NCBI GenBank assembly: GCA_002354635.1
Contig: DELZ01000005.1
Span: 560,346-624,345 of the forward strand
Source of the DNA: Sphingomonadales bacterium UBA2683
Lineage (GTDB): Bacteria > Pseudomonadota > Alphaproteobacteria > Sphingomonadales > Sphingomonadaceae
Direction: 5' to 3'
Length of the DNA stretch: 64,000 nt
Part shown: positions 36,136 to 45,072 of the stretch, in pieces
Numbering within the stretch: position 1 is the stretch's first letter
How the letters are laid out: every line of letters begins with the position of its first letter
The notes under the pieces: generated by a model
The model's database searches: none
Seen by the model: only the letters and a program-made list of their open reading frames with translations
Told to the model about the DNA's origin: nothing
Made by a program: the position numbers and the translations under genes

Positions 36136-38883
36136 CTAGGGCCTGTTGCTGCGAACAGCGCCGCCCGAATCATGCGCCGCGATAATCCGGTCGGCTCCGG
36201 CGGTCACGGTGCCCAGCCGGGCCACCTGATGCGCCTCGTCGACCACCGCACGCGCGGCGAGCACCGTCGACACCCCGATCGCCTGCGCCGACAGCTTGCC
36301 GATACGGATGGTGTAATTGCCGTAGGGAACGCCGTCGAAGAGGAAGAAGCCGTCAAATTCGGTCTGCGCCTGCCGCACGACGCGGCCCTCGACATCCAGC
36401 AGCTCCAGCCCGACGCCCGCGATCGTGCCGCCGCCGCTGCGGATCAGCGTGCCCTCCACTTCACCGGCGCTGACCAGCGGCAGCTCGACCGTCATCGCCA
36501 CACCGGGCCGTGGTGTGATCACCACACCGGGCAGGGCTGGCTGGACATAGGGGCTGGGCAGGCTGCTGGCGTCGATTCCGATCAACACCGGCCGGAAGGG
36601 TTGCAGATTGTCGATCACCGCATGGCCGTTGGCATCGGTCGCGGTAATCGCCACTGTCTGCCCGGCAGTAAGCTCGACATGTTCCGCGAGTTTTTCGCCG
36701 GGCTGGCGGATACCGTCCCGGTTTTCATCGTGAAACACAATCGCCAGCGCCTGACCGTTATTAGCTAACTTGTTGTTTGAAAGGCGAAATTTTCCATTGC
36801 GCGGATCCGGCCCCAGGCTGAAGGCGAGATTGAGACCGGCTGCCAGCGACCCGTCGCTGGCGGCTTCCGCACTGGCGGTGAGCGAAAAATGCTCGAACCG
36901 GCGAATGATGCCGACGCCGGCACGGCCACGGTTCAGCCCGGCATCATAGCCCAACTCCGCGCGCCAGTCGGATCGCTCGCCGGCGCGCCATTCGCCGGTG
37001 AAATTGACCCTTTCAAACCGTTTTTCCGGTGCCAGACGGTAAACCGCTTCGCCCCGCAGCCGAACCTTGCCGATCCGGCCATTGGCGAGCAGCCGTGCAT
37101 CGAGACGGTCCGGCGGATCCGGGCCGAAATCGCTGAATCGCTTCTCCCAGTTGAGTTCGCCGGTCAGCGACAGGCGTCTAAGGTTGAGCGACAGGCGACC
37201 GGTCAGGTCGAAGCTGTCGCGCCCGTCGGAACGGGTCTCATACTGGGCGTCTATATGCACAGGCACGGCCTTGCTGCCGATCTTGAAACTGTGATCGACG
37301 GCCAGGCTGTGCCGGGATTCGACATATTCCTCGACCCGGTCGGAGATAAAGCCGCCCCGCGCCCAGACCGATTCAGCGGTAATATAGCTGTTGCCGAGCT
37401 GCCCCAGCAATTGCCCGCGAAATGCCATCCCGCTGCCGAGATCCGACGACGCCGACAGCTCGACCAGCGTCGGGCCCACCGCCCGGCGGACGGATCCTTC
37501 CAGATAGTCATGGCGATTGCCGTCAATCTGCAGGCTGAACAGCGATGCCGCCACGGAAGTCTTGGCATTCAGGCCGCGTTCCAGCCCCACGCCCCCGCGC
37601 CAGCCAGCCTGCCGGAGCGGCAGATACGCGCCAAGCCGGATCAGATCCTCGCCGGCCTCATTGATTCCGGCCCAATAATAGGTTTTTCGGGGCGGGATCG
37701 AATCGAGGCCCACCGGAATGACTTTCACATCGCGGCGGACCTGTCCCTGCGGGCCATAGAGCACGACTTCGAAGCGGTTCTGGCCGTAAAGCAGCGGCAC
37801 ATCGATAAATTCGAAGCGGCCATCGGTCCGGTTTTCGGCAAAGGCGAGCAGCTGGTCGTTGCGATAGAGTTCGGCATCCCAGCCGCTGGGCAGTTCGCCG
37901 CGGAAACTGGTCCGGTCGAAATTGTCCGGCCGCTCGACCGGGCGATTGGTGACCAGCGCCCCGCGACCGGCGATCGACTGGGAAACCAGCGGGGTCGAGA
38001 AGGTCGACACATCGCCCAGGGCAAAATGGGTGGCGCGCAGGGGGCCCAGCAATTCTCCTCTGGGATCGGTACGATAGGCCCGGAGCCGCAGATTTTCCGG
38101 AACACCCTTGCTGTCCGAAGACAGCCGCGCATCAAAGCTGGCCTTGCCGACTTCGCCCGACGCATAAAGTTCGTAGCGCAGGTCGAATTGCTGCCCCGAC
38201 CGTTTGTCCCGCAAGCCGCCGGCGGCCACGACCGCATCGACGGACGGGGTCCGCCAGAATTTATAGGGTTCCGTAGACTGCGGCAGGCCGGACAGGTCGA
38301 AACTTTTGCGCGGGCGGATTTTGGCAGCCTGTTCCTTGCGGGCCAGCGCCCGTTCGAAGGGCAGCTGGGTTTCGGACTTGATGGTCAGCAGGGCATTGGA
38401 CAGGTCAGGCGTAAATTCGACATCAAACCAGCTGGACAGGCTCTTTACGTCGACGCACCAGCCCTCCGGCACGTCATATATCTGCCCGGGCAGTAATTTT
38501 TTGCTGGTGCTGCGCTGCTGTACCATATTGCCATCGCGGTCGATGGTCAGCGTCTGGCTCTCGGAAAAGATCCAGCCAGTTGCGCGGCGCGACTTTTTGT
38601 CGAGACGCAGCGGAATGTCCATCGCCATGATCATATCGGCAAGATCGACGCAGATTCCGGTGTCGGTCTGATAGCCTCTGACCCCGTCGCCAAGACGATA
38701 ATTGCCCGACCGCAGATCAAACAGCAGCGCGTCGTCATCACTGGCAGACCAGCTGCCGGCCGCTTCGGCTGGCGATGCCAGAAGCAGCGAAGCCGCCGAG
38801 ATCGCAATGATCCCCGCGGCCCTGACCAGCGCACAGCTGCACCGGTCCCATATTGTATATCGCTGTCCCATGCTCCGCATCAT
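36136..38883 (-). CDS. Outer-membrane usher-like protein with C-terminal carboxypeptidase-regulatory-like domains
   Basis: This 915-residue secreted protein follows a signal sequence ending in ASPAEAAG. The N-terminal 170 residues form an uncommon domain (WSASDDDALLFDLRSG, CVDLADMIMAM, WCVDVKSLSSWF) with a small-domain look unlike the classical FimD N-domain. A long beta-rich barrel follows with the usher-like RTSFRGELPSGWDAELYRND and PLLYGQNRFEVVLYGPQG. The C-terminus carries an SdrD-like segment (HDENRDGIRQPGEKL) and a carboxypeptidase-regulatory-like repeat (DGFFLFDGVPYGNYTI). It lies 47 bp after the chaperone gene. It probably forms the assembly pore of a chaperone-usher-type pilus. Confidence 0.8.
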   Translation of the reverse strand: MMRSMGQRYTIWDRCSCALVRAAGIIAISAASLLLASPAEAAGSWSASDDDALLFDLRSGNYRLGDGVRGYQTDTGICVDLADMIMAMDIPLRLDKKSRRATGWIFSESQTLTIDRDGNMVQQRSTSKKLLPGQIYDVPEGWCVDVKSLSSWFDVEFTPDLSNALLTIKSETQLPFERALARKEQAAKIRPRKSFDLSGLPQSTEPYKFWRTPSVDAVVAAGGLRDKRSGQQFDLRYELYASGEVGKASFDARLSSDSKGVPENLRLRAYRTDPRGELLGPLRATHFALGDVSTFSTPLVSQSIAGRGALVTNRPVERPDNFDRTSFRGELPSGWDAELYRNDQLLAFAENRTDGRFEFIDVPLLYGQNRFEVVLYGPQGQVRRDVKVIPVGLDSIPPRKTYYWAGINEAGEDLIRLGAYLPLRQAGWRGGVGLERGLNAKTSVAASLFSLQIDGNRHDYLEGSVRRAVGPTLVELSASSDLGSGMAFRGQLLGQLGNSYITAESVWARGGFISDRVEEYVESRHSLAVDHSFKIGSKAVPVHIDAQYETRSDGRDSFDLTGRLSLNLRRLSLTGELNWEKRFSDFGPDPPDRLDARLLANGRIGKVRLRGEAVYRLAPEKRFERVNFTGEWRAGERSDWRAELGYDAGLNRGRAGVGIIRRFEHFSLTASAEAASDGSLAAGLNLAFSLGPDPRNGKFRLSNNKLANNGQALAIVFHDENRDGIRQPGEKLAEHVELTAGQTVAITATDANGHAVIDNLQPFRPVLIGIDASSLPSPYVQPALPGVVITPRPGVAMTVELPLVSAGEVEGTLIRSGGGTIAGVGLELLDVEGRVVRQAQTEFDGFFLFDGVPYGNYTIRIGKLSAQAIGVSTVLAARAVVDEAHQVARLGTVTAGADRIIAAHDSGGAVRSNRP

Positions 38884-38930
38884 GACTATTTGACGGCGTG
38901 GCGCCGCACTAAGTCCCTGATGAACAATGT

Positions 38931-39773
38931 TTATCTAATGATCATATCGGATTTGGCAATGAGCGCGCCGCCATCATTGGCCGACTCGTAATAGGCCACA
39001 GAGATTGGCCCGCTGAGCTGGGCGGCAATTTCCGGCGGCACCGGCAGGGAGACGGTTCTTTTGGTCACTTCGGGATAGACGGCAATACCGCGCGCAACCA
39101 TTACCGGCTCGTCCAGGCCCGGTTTGGTGATCCGGATCTCGCCATAGGTGGAGCGATCACCCGAACGGCTGAGATCAAAGGCGAAAGACTGGCCTTCGGC
39201 ATCTGTTTCCATGCGGCCGTTGGCGATCGCGGCGGTCGCCTGCAGATTGCCGTAGCGGACTATGATCGGAATTGTGACACCATAGATCGGCGTCAGCGCG
39301 ATCGTAAAACCACCATCCGGTACCGTCTGATCGGTTACCGAGCGGGCTTCCGGGATGGCACGGAACAGCAGGTGCACCCGATATTCCCCGTCGGCCAGGC
39401 CTTCGGGCGCGCGAACGCCCAGCCGAATGGCCTGCGGCTGGTTGGGCGGCAGGGTAACGCGACGCGGCGCATAGCGGATCATTGCCTTTGCCGCCTGCTC
39501 GATCTGGTTGGACTGCTCTTCGCTCACCTCTTCCAGACGGCCATCCGCGGTCATCCGGCGCAGCTCGAGCGAGATCCGGTAGGTCGCCGTTTCCGATCCG
39601 ATATTGTTGAGGATCACTTCGGTGCCGCGGTCGCCGTCGAGCACCACCCGGGTAGGGGCTACCAATAGGTCGCCTGCGGCCTGTGCCGGTGTGAGTGTCA
39701 TTGTCATGGCTGTCGCAAGGCTGGTCAGCCCGATGCAACAGGTCTTCAAAGCCCTGAGAGCCTGGATGGTCAT
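38931..39773 (-). CDS. Pilus-assembly periplasmic chaperone-like protein
   Basis: This 280-residue protein has a signal peptide (TLTPAQAAG) followed by an immunoglobulin-like fold resembling pilus chaperones. Typical features are VAPTRVVLDGDRGTEVILNN, MIRYAPRRVTLPPNQPQAIR (edge strand with the subunit-binding basic residues) and YRVHLLFRAIP. It would cap pilin subunits in the periplasm and hand them to the usher. A GGAG ribosome site precedes the ATG. It lies between a strong terminator and the usher gene in the pilus locus. Confidence 0.85.
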   Translation of the reverse strand: MTIQALRALKTCCIGLTSLATAMTMTLTPAQAAGDLLVAPTRVVLDGDRGTEVILNNIGSETATYRISLELRRMTADGRLEEVSEEQSNQIEQAAKAMIRYAPRRVTLPPNQPQAIRLGVRAPEGLADGEYRVHLLFRAIPEARSVTDQTVPDGGFTIALTPIYGVTIPIIVRYGNLQATAAIANGRMETDAEGQSFAFDLSRSGDRSTYGEIRITKPGLDEPVMVARGIAVYPEVTKRTVSLPVPPEIAAQLSGPISVAYYESANDGGALIAKSDMIIR

Positions 39774-39925
39774 TATATTCTCCGTCTTTACTGGTCATAT
39801 TGCACGGATAGGCGCGTTTTTTGCGCACCTGTTCCCACCTGTGCTTATGAACAAAGAGGGTTACCAAAGGGCTAACCATAAGAGATTTACAGGATTCGCC
39901 GGCGGATCAAGGGCGCGGGGCGAAC

Positions 39926-39960
39926 AAAAAACCCGCCCGCGACCAAAGTCGCGGGCGGGC
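39926..39960 (-). terminator. Strong rho-independent terminator after the pilin gene
   Basis: On the minus strand, a perfect 12-bp GC stem (CCCGCCCGCGAC / GTCGCGGGCGGG) with a four-base loop is followed by a T run. It lies between the pilin stop (40005) and the chaperone start (39773), so it probably makes most transcripts end after the pilin and gives more pilin than chaperone and usher. Confidence 0.9.
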
Positions 39961-40004
39961 AATCTGTTATCGGTTCGGCGGCCTGTTGCGCCGCCGACCG
40001 CTAT

Positions 40005-40496
40005 TTAATTGTAGTTTACGGTCACGTTGAAGCTGCCTTCATACGCACCATCGGCCTGGTTGGCACCGACATTGAGCAGTCCGCCCACGTTGAAAGACCC
40101 GACGCCGCCGGTCAATGTCAGCGTCGAGACGCTGGCAACAATATTGGCGGTCATGCTGTTGGTTCCGCTGGTCAGCGTCACGCTTGGATCAGAGGCAACG
40201 CTCACCGTCTCGCCGGCCGTGCCAGTTACATCAAAACCGGCTGCAGATGTTGCGCCTGAACAGACCAGCCCGGCACCGCAGGAACGGCCACCGGCGCTTA
40301 CAGATACGGTCGAGGCAGCGGTTCCGGTAACGATCGTACCGAAATCTAGGGCTGTGCCATCGGAGTTGACGGTAACCTGTTGGAGGATATTGGCACGGGC
40401 ATCTGCCGTAGCAGTATCAGCGCGTGCAGCGGTTGCACCCATGACCGAAGCCACAAGCACGGAAGAGGCCAAAGCGGCCTTGATAAATTTTGACAT
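40005..40496 (-). CDS. DUF4402-type pilin subunit
   Basis: This 163-residue secreted protein has a signal peptide (SSVLVASVMGATAARA) and a beta-rich, Thr/Ser/Gly-rich body. Two cysteines in GRSCGAGLVCSG may form a disulfide, and the C-terminal strand ends EGSFNVTVNYN, as seen in DUF4402 pilin-like proteins. These are subunits of alternative chaperone-usher-type pili. The gene is first in the locus, next to parB on the same strand, and is followed by a strong terminator. A CtrA-type motif lies upstream. Confidence 0.85.
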   Translation of the reverse strand: MSKFIKAALASSVLVASVMGATAARADTATADARANILQQVTVNSDGTALDFGTIVTGTAASTVSVSAGGRSCGAGLVCSGATSAAGFDVTGTAGETVSVASDPSVTLTSGTNSMTANIVASVSTLTLTGGVGSFNVGGLLNVGANQADGAYEGSFNVTVNYN

Positions 40497-40763
40497 AGTT
40501 ACTGGTCCCTATTGTTCATTACATGACTGAAAGGATACGTGCGGTGTAATCAGGCCAAACCCACTGGCCCGCTATCGCCTGTATCAACATTCGACAGCGC
40601 TTATCCTCGGGAAAGAATAAACCTTTGCTGCAAGTCATGGTTAATTTTTGATTAATTACACAACATATTGATATATAATGATAATATAGGGGAGTTTGGG
40701 TTCAATATTGCTCCCGTCCGGCAGATATTCCGACCGATTGCGGACCCGGCAGCCGCCGAATAT
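40497..40763 (-). promoter_or_regulatory. Pilin promoter region with CtrA-type motif
   Basis: The 267-bp gap is strikingly AT-rich in its parB-proximal half. On the minus strand TTAATCAAAAATTAACC contains the exact TTAA-N7-TTAA motif at 40641-40655. A TTATTC hexamer lies 18 bp after TTAACC, placing the motif at a -35-like position. The leader to the pilin ATG would be about 115 bp. No gene is seen here. Confidence 0.5.
40641..40655 (-). promoter_or_regulatory. CtrA-type binding motif (TTAA-N7-TTAA)
   Basis: The sequence is TTAATTTTTGATTAA on the plus strand, an exact match to the full CtrA consensus of alphaproteobacteria, with the extra C after the second TTAA when read on the minus strand. 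It lies about 145 bp upstream of the pilin start. Confidence 0.55.
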
Positions 40764-41717
40764 CTAGATATGTTCGCCGGTCAGCCGCTGACAAATCAGG
40801 TCGAGCTGGTCAAGATTGGCATATTCAATCGCCATGATTCCACCCTGCCCGTCCGACTGGATTTTCACCTTCAGGCCCAGCAGGTCGCCGAGATGCGTTT
40901 CCAGCGCCTGGATGTCGGCATCGGCTTCCGACAGCGTCCGCGGCTTTTTCGTCGAAGCCGGCTTGTCATTGGCGAGGGCCTTGCGCACCAGCCGCTCGAC
41001 GTCCCGGACCGACAGACCCTGGCTGGCAATCTGGGCCCCCAGTTCTTCGGCGTTGGGTGCGTTGATCAGCGCGCGCGCATGACCCATGGTCAGTTTCTCG
41101 TCTACCACCAGCGCTTTCACACTGTCGGGCAATTCCAGCAAGCGCATGAGATTGGCGATATGGCTGCGTGACTTGCCGACAATCTCGGCCAGCCGCGCCT
41201 GGCTATGGCCGAAGTCCTGACTCAGCCGTGCATAGGCCTCGGCTTCCTCGATAACATTGAGGTCCTTGCGCTGGACATTCTCGACAATCGCGATTTCCAG
41301 CGTTTCTTCGTCGTTGAGATTGCGGACCACGGCCGGAATCTGGTGCAGGCGGGCACGCTGCGCAGCGCGCCAGCGGCGTTCTCCGGCGACAATCTGGAAA
41401 CTCTTGCCGTGCGGGCGTACGACGATCGGTTGAATCACGCCGCGCTGGCGCATGCTGTTCGCCAATTCGTCCAGTGCGTCCGAATCGAAAGTCTGCCGCG
41501 GCTGGTCGGGATTTGGCCGGATATCCGACACCGCGATCGAGCGCAGGCCGTCGATCACCATTGCCGGTGCACTCTGGCTTTCTTCGGTCGGCTCGCCGGT
41601 TACGATCGGTTCTTCCCGCTGGATATCGCCGAACAGGCTGTTCAGCCCCCTGCCCAGTCCCGTCACCCGCTTCGGCGCGCGTTTGTTCTTGTCATTCACG
41701 GTCTGATCATCAGACAT
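40764..41717 (-). CDS. parB: Chromosome-partitioning protein ParB
   Basis: This 317-residue ParB has the N-terminal CTP-binding domain with RPNPDQPRQTFDSDAL and the GERRWRAAQRA motif, then the KorB-like helix-turn-helix (RLSQDFGHSQARLAEIVGK) that recognises parS. The C-terminal dimerisation domain ends LICQRLTGEHI. It loads on parS near the origin and drives origin segregation with ParA. The gene overlaps the parA stop. Three parS palindromes lie 0.9-3.4 kb upstream. Confidence 0.96.
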   Translation of the reverse strand: MSDDQTVNDKNKRAPKRVTGLGRGLNSLFGDIQREEPIVTGEPTEESQSAPAMVIDGLRSIAVSDIRPNPDQPRQTFDSDALDELANSMRQRGVIQPIVVRPHGKSFQIVAGERRWRAAQRARLHQIPAVVRNLNDEETLEIAIVENVQRKDLNVIEEAEAYARLSQDFGHSQARLAEIVGKSRSHIANLMRLLELPDSVKALVVDEKLTMGHARALINAPNAEELGAQIASQGLSVRDVERLVRKALANDKPASTKKPRTLSEADADIQALETHLGDLLGLKVKIQSDGQGGIMAIEYANLDQLDLICQRLTGEHI

Positions 41718-42499
41718 CAGGCGGCCACCTTCCGGTCGGGCAACCGACTGATCAACTCGCGCGCGAGGTCTATATAGGCAACCGATCCGCTGCAGCGATA
41801 ATCGTATATCAGCGCCGGAAGCCCGTGGCTCGGCGCTTCGGACAGGCGGACGTTGCGCGGGATCACCGTCTCGAAGACCACATCGCCGAGGCAGGCCCGG
41901 ACATCGTCGGACACCTGTTCGGTCAGCTTGTTGCGCCGGTCATACATGGTCAGGACCACGCCCATCACCGATAGCTGCCGGTTGAAGCGGGCGCGGATGC
42001 GTTCGACGGTCTGCAGCAACTGGCTCAGCCCCTCGAGCGCGAAAAACTCGCATTGCAGTGGTACCAGCAGGGATTCCACCGCGACCATCGCGTTGAGAGT
42101 GAGCAGGCCAAGCGATGGCGGGCAATCGATCAGGATGATGTCCCATCGGCCATTGTCCGCGGCATCCAGCGCTTTCTTCAGGCGATGGGTGCGTTCTTCG
42201 AACTCGACCAGCTCCACTTCGGCCCCGGAGAGATCGACCGTGGCGGGGACGATTTCAAGGCCGGGCACCCTGGTCTGATTGATGCAATCGGACAGGTCCA
42301 CGTCATTGATCAGCAGATCATAGCTGCTGTTGACGCGATCACCCTGCGACAATCCTAGACCGGTCGAGGCATTGCCCTGCGGATCGAGGTCGATCAGCAG
42401 TACTTTCCAGCCGCTCGCTGCCAGCGCGGTGGCCATGTTGATCGCTGTGGTGGTCTTGCCGACACCGCCCTTTTGATTGGCTATTGCGATACGAACCAT
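41717..42499 (-). CDS. parA: Chromosome-partitioning ATPase ParA (Soj)
   Basis: This 260-residue deviant Walker ATPase starts MVRIAIANQKGGVGKTTTAIN, with the signature lysine motif KGGVGKTT. Further motifs are IDLDPQGNASTGLG and LIDCPPSLGLLTLNAM. It cycles on the nucleoid with ATP and moves ParB-parS complexes. It lies between rsmG and parB on the same strand, the classical alphaproteobacterial arrangement. Confidence 0.96.
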   Translation of the reverse strand: MVRIAIANQKGGVGKTTTAINMATALAASGWKVLLIDLDPQGNASTGLGLSQGDRVNSSYDLLINDVDLSDCINQTRVPGLEIVPATVDLSGAEVELVEFEERTHRLKKALDAADNGRWDIILIDCPPSLGLLTLNAMVAVESLLVPLQCEFFALEGLSQLLQTVERIRARFNRQLSVMGVVLTMYDRRNKLTEQVSDDVRACLGDVVFETVIPRNVRLSEAPSHGLPALIYDYRCSGSVAYIDLARELISRLPDRKVAA

Positions 42500-42527
42500 G
42501 TGCCGTTCTACCCTAGAAAACCGGTTT

Positions 42528-43145
42528 CTAGCCCTTTCCCACCAATATTCCGGCGTCCGGATCGGTCAAACTATGTTCCACGTGGAACATTTTTTGCCTT
42601 TTTGGCGACAGGCCTTTCAACTCCCTTACCGCATTTTTACCTTTAGGTAAGAGCCAAACCGTATTTTCTGTGGAAAAGCGGTGCGAAAGTGCGATGAGCC
42701 GATCCAGTGGCGCGAAGGCGCGGGCGCTGATCACGTCGACCGGAAAGCTCTCAATATTCTCCAGCCGGTCCGCCAAGACCGTTGCATGGTCCGCGATACC
42801 GGTCTGCTCGACCACATGATTCAGGAACTCGCATCGCCTTTTGCGCGACTCAACCATCTTCACCCGATAGGGCGAGACTATGGCGATGATGATACCGGGG
42901 AAGCCCGCGCCGGTTCCCAGATCGAGCCATATCTTCCCCGCGTCCGACACCGGCGCGTAGCGCAACAGCTGGGCGCTGTCGACGATATGCCGGCCCCACA
43001 GGTTATCGGCGCTCGCCTTGGAAATCAGATTTTGCCGCTGCATTTCCTCGCGGAGCAGCGCCACGAAAAACTCCAGCCGCTGCCATGTTTCACGTGAAAC
43101 ATCATATTCCGCGCGCAACCAGGCCTGCGCCTCTTCTTCGGTCAT
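42528..43145 (-). CDS. rsmG: 16S rRNA (guanine-527-N7)-methyltransferase RsmG (GidB)
   Basis: This 205-residue SAM-dependent methyltransferase has the binding motif WLDLGTGAGFPGIIIAI and the conserved IGLSHR-like segment (here LIALSHRFSTENTVWLLPKG). It methylates G527 of 16S rRNA. It overlaps the mnmG stop by 4 bp. Two parS sites lie inside its coding region, one near each end, and are read as FHVEH and DVSRET in the protein. Confidence 0.93.
   Translation of the reverse strand: MTEEEAQAWLRAEYDVSRETWQRLEFFVALLREEMQRQNLISKASADNLWGRHIVDSAQLLRYAPVSDAGKIWLDLGTGAGFPGIIIAIVSPYRVKMVESRKRRCEFLNHVVEQTGIADHATVLADRLENIESFPVDVISARAFAPLDRLIALSHRFSTENTVWLLPKGKNAVRELKGLSPKRQKMFHVEHSLTDPDAGILVGKG
42574..42589. 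other. parS site 1
   Basis: TGTTCCACGTGGAACA is a perfect 16-bp match to the parS palindrome and extends to 18 bp with flanking A/T. It lies within the 3' end of rsmG, 0.86 kb from parB. Confidence 0.92.
43086..43101. other. parS site 2
   Basis: TGTTTCACGTGAAACA is the exact Bacillus-type parS consensus, again flanked by A/T to make an 18-bp palindrome. It lies near the 5' end of rsmG. Confidence 0.93.
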
Positions 43146-45016
43146 GCAGCCAGAGTCCGGCTGTCGCGCCGCCGGGCGTGGACAAGGATCGCCGCCAGAG
43201 CGGCGGGCGTGATGCCGCGAATCCGCGACGCCGCTGCCAATGTCTCGGGCCGGGCCGTCGTCAGGCGTTCGACCATCTCGTTGGAAAGTCCGGCGATCAT
43301 CGCATAGTCAAGATCATCGCCCAGCAATATCTGCTCGTTGGCCCGCAGGTCCCGCAGTTCCGATTCCTGGCGTTCGAGATAGGGCGCATAGCGCGCATCT
43401 TCCTCGATTTCCGCCAGAAGATCGGGATCGCAATTTTGCAAACATGCTTCCATTTCTTCCAATGGACGGAGCGCCCCCAGCGAAATATTGGGAAAGCGCA
43501 GCCACGCGAACAGGCTCTGCCTTGTCCCGTCGCGCCGCACTTCGATACCGGCTTTGGCCAGGTCTTCACTGCCATGAACAGCAGCCAGCGCGGAGAATAT
43601 GGAAGCGCGCACCTGCTGGCGCTTGCCAAACCAAGCCTTTCTTTCCGTCGCCACACAGCCCGCAGCCATCGCGATCGGCGTCAGGCGGGTCGACGCATTG
43701 TCGGCCCGCAGCCGCAGCCGATATTCGGCGCGCGCGGTCAGCATGCGATAGGGTTCGGTCACGCCCTGCAACACCAGATCGTCGATCATCACCGCCATGT
43801 AGCTGGTACCGCGATCGAGCACCGGCGCGTCCCTGCCCAGCACGGCACAGGAAGCGCCTAGTCCCGCTATCAGTCCCTGGGCTGCGGCTTCTTCATATCC
43901 GGTGGTGCCATTGATCTGGCCGGCGCAATAGAGCCCATCCAGATCCCGGACCTTCAGCGACCGGTCGAGAGCCCGGGGATCGATATGATCATATTCCACC
44001 GCATAGCCCGGCACCAGTATCTCCGCGTTGGCGAGACCATCCATAGTGCGAACAAAGGCGCGCTGAACGTCGGCGGGCAGCGATGTGCTGATACCGTTGG
44101 GATAGACGAGATTGCAATCCAGCCCTTCGGGTTCGAGAAACACCTGATGCGAATCGCGGTCGGCGAAGCGATGGATCTTGTCCTCGATCGACGGACAGTA
44201 GCGCGGCCCCTGTGCATCGATGGCGCCGCTGAACAGCGGCGAGCGATCGAGCGACCCGCGGATGATGTCATGCGTCTCGATCGTGGTCCGGCTAACCGCG
44301 CAGAATGTCTGCGGTACCTGCCGCCCTTGCGACAACGGCGACATGGTCCAGCCGTCGTCATCAGACGGCTGCTCCGGCAAGGCGGCCCAGTCGATGGTCC
44401 GCCCGTCAAGCCGCGGCGGCGTCCCGGTTTTCAACCGGGCTATCGGCAAGCCGGCGTCGCGGATCTGCTGGCCGAGAGAAACCGACGCGGCCTCCCCCGT
44501 CCGGCCACCGGCGAGAGCTTCTTCGCCGCGGAACAGCTTTCCGTTCAGAAAGGTTCCGGTCGCCAATATCACCGCTTCGGCATGAATTTCCATACCGTCT
44601 GCCATGCGGATTCCCGAGACACGGGAGTCCGTCAGGATCAGGCTGGCGACCTCCCCTTCGACAATCGTCAGATCATTCTGCGCGTCAAGCATGCGATGGA
44701 TCGCCGCCTTGTAGAGCTTGCGGTCGGCCTGGACACGCGGTCCCTGCACCGCCGTACCCTTGGACAGATTGAGCATGCGGTAATGGATCGCGGCGGCATC
44801 CGCCGCCCGTCCGATCAGCCCGTCAAAGGCATCGACCTCGCGCACCAGATGACCCTTGCCGAGCCCGCCGATTGCCGGATTACAGGACATTGCCCCGATG
44901 CTGTCGCGGGTGAAACTGACCAGCGCCGTCGACACGCCCATGCGCGCCGCAACCGCGGCTGCCTCGCAACCGGCATGGCCTCCGCCAACCACAATGATGT
45001 CAAATTCCCGCGTCAT
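43142..45016 (-). CDS. mnmG: tRNA uridine-5-carboxymethylaminomethyl modification enzyme MnmG (GidA)
   Basis: This 624-residue FAD-dependent enzyme begins MTREFDIIVVGGGHAGCEAA with the dinucleotide-binding motif GGGHAGCEAA. Further conserved pieces are AIGGLGKGHLVREVDAFDG and NGTTGYEEAAAQGL. With MnmE it modifies the wobble uridine of certain tRNAs. Longer in-frame starts at 45028 and 45052 are possible, but 45016 gives the usual family N-terminus. The gene is followed by rsmG with a 4-bp overlap and preceded by a parS site. Confidence 0.95.
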   Translation of the reverse strand: MTREFDIIVVGGGHAGCEAAAVAARMGVSTALVSFTRDSIGAMSCNPAIGGLGKGHLVREVDAFDGLIGRAADAAAIHYRMLNLSKGTAVQGPRVQADRKLYKAAIHRMLDAQNDLTIVEGEVASLILTDSRVSGIRMADGMEIHAEAVILATGTFLNGKLFRGEEALAGGRTGEAASVSLGQQIRDAGLPIARLKTGTPPRLDGRTIDWAALPEQPSDDDGWTMSPLSQGRQVPQTFCAVSRTTIETHDIIRGSLDRSPLFSGAIDAQGPRYCPSIEDKIHRFADRDSHQVFLEPEGLDCNLVYPNGISTSLPADVQRAFVRTMDGLANAEILVPGYAVEYDHIDPRALDRSLKVRDLDGLYCAGQINGTTGYEEAAAQGLIAGLGASCAVLGRDAPVLDRGTSYMAVMIDDLVLQGVTEPYRMLTARAEYRLRLRADNASTRLTPIAMAAGCVATERKAWFGKRQQVRASIFSALAAVHGSEDLAKAGIEVRRDGTRQSLFAWLRFPNISLGALRPLEEMEACLQNCDPDLLAEIEEDARYAPYLERQESELRDLRANEQILLGDDLDYAMIAGLSNEMVERLTTARPETLAAASRIRGITPAALAAILVHARRRDSRTLAA

Positions 45017-45072
45017 GCCGCGGCCCATAGCCGAAGCGGCTTTGCAGGTCAAAATCTACCGTACAGGTCGGC

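Noticed and set aside
36889..38496. A 535-codon open frame antisense to the usher gene
   Set aside because: The usher has signal peptide and barrel features and lies in an operon, whereas the antisense product has no family features.
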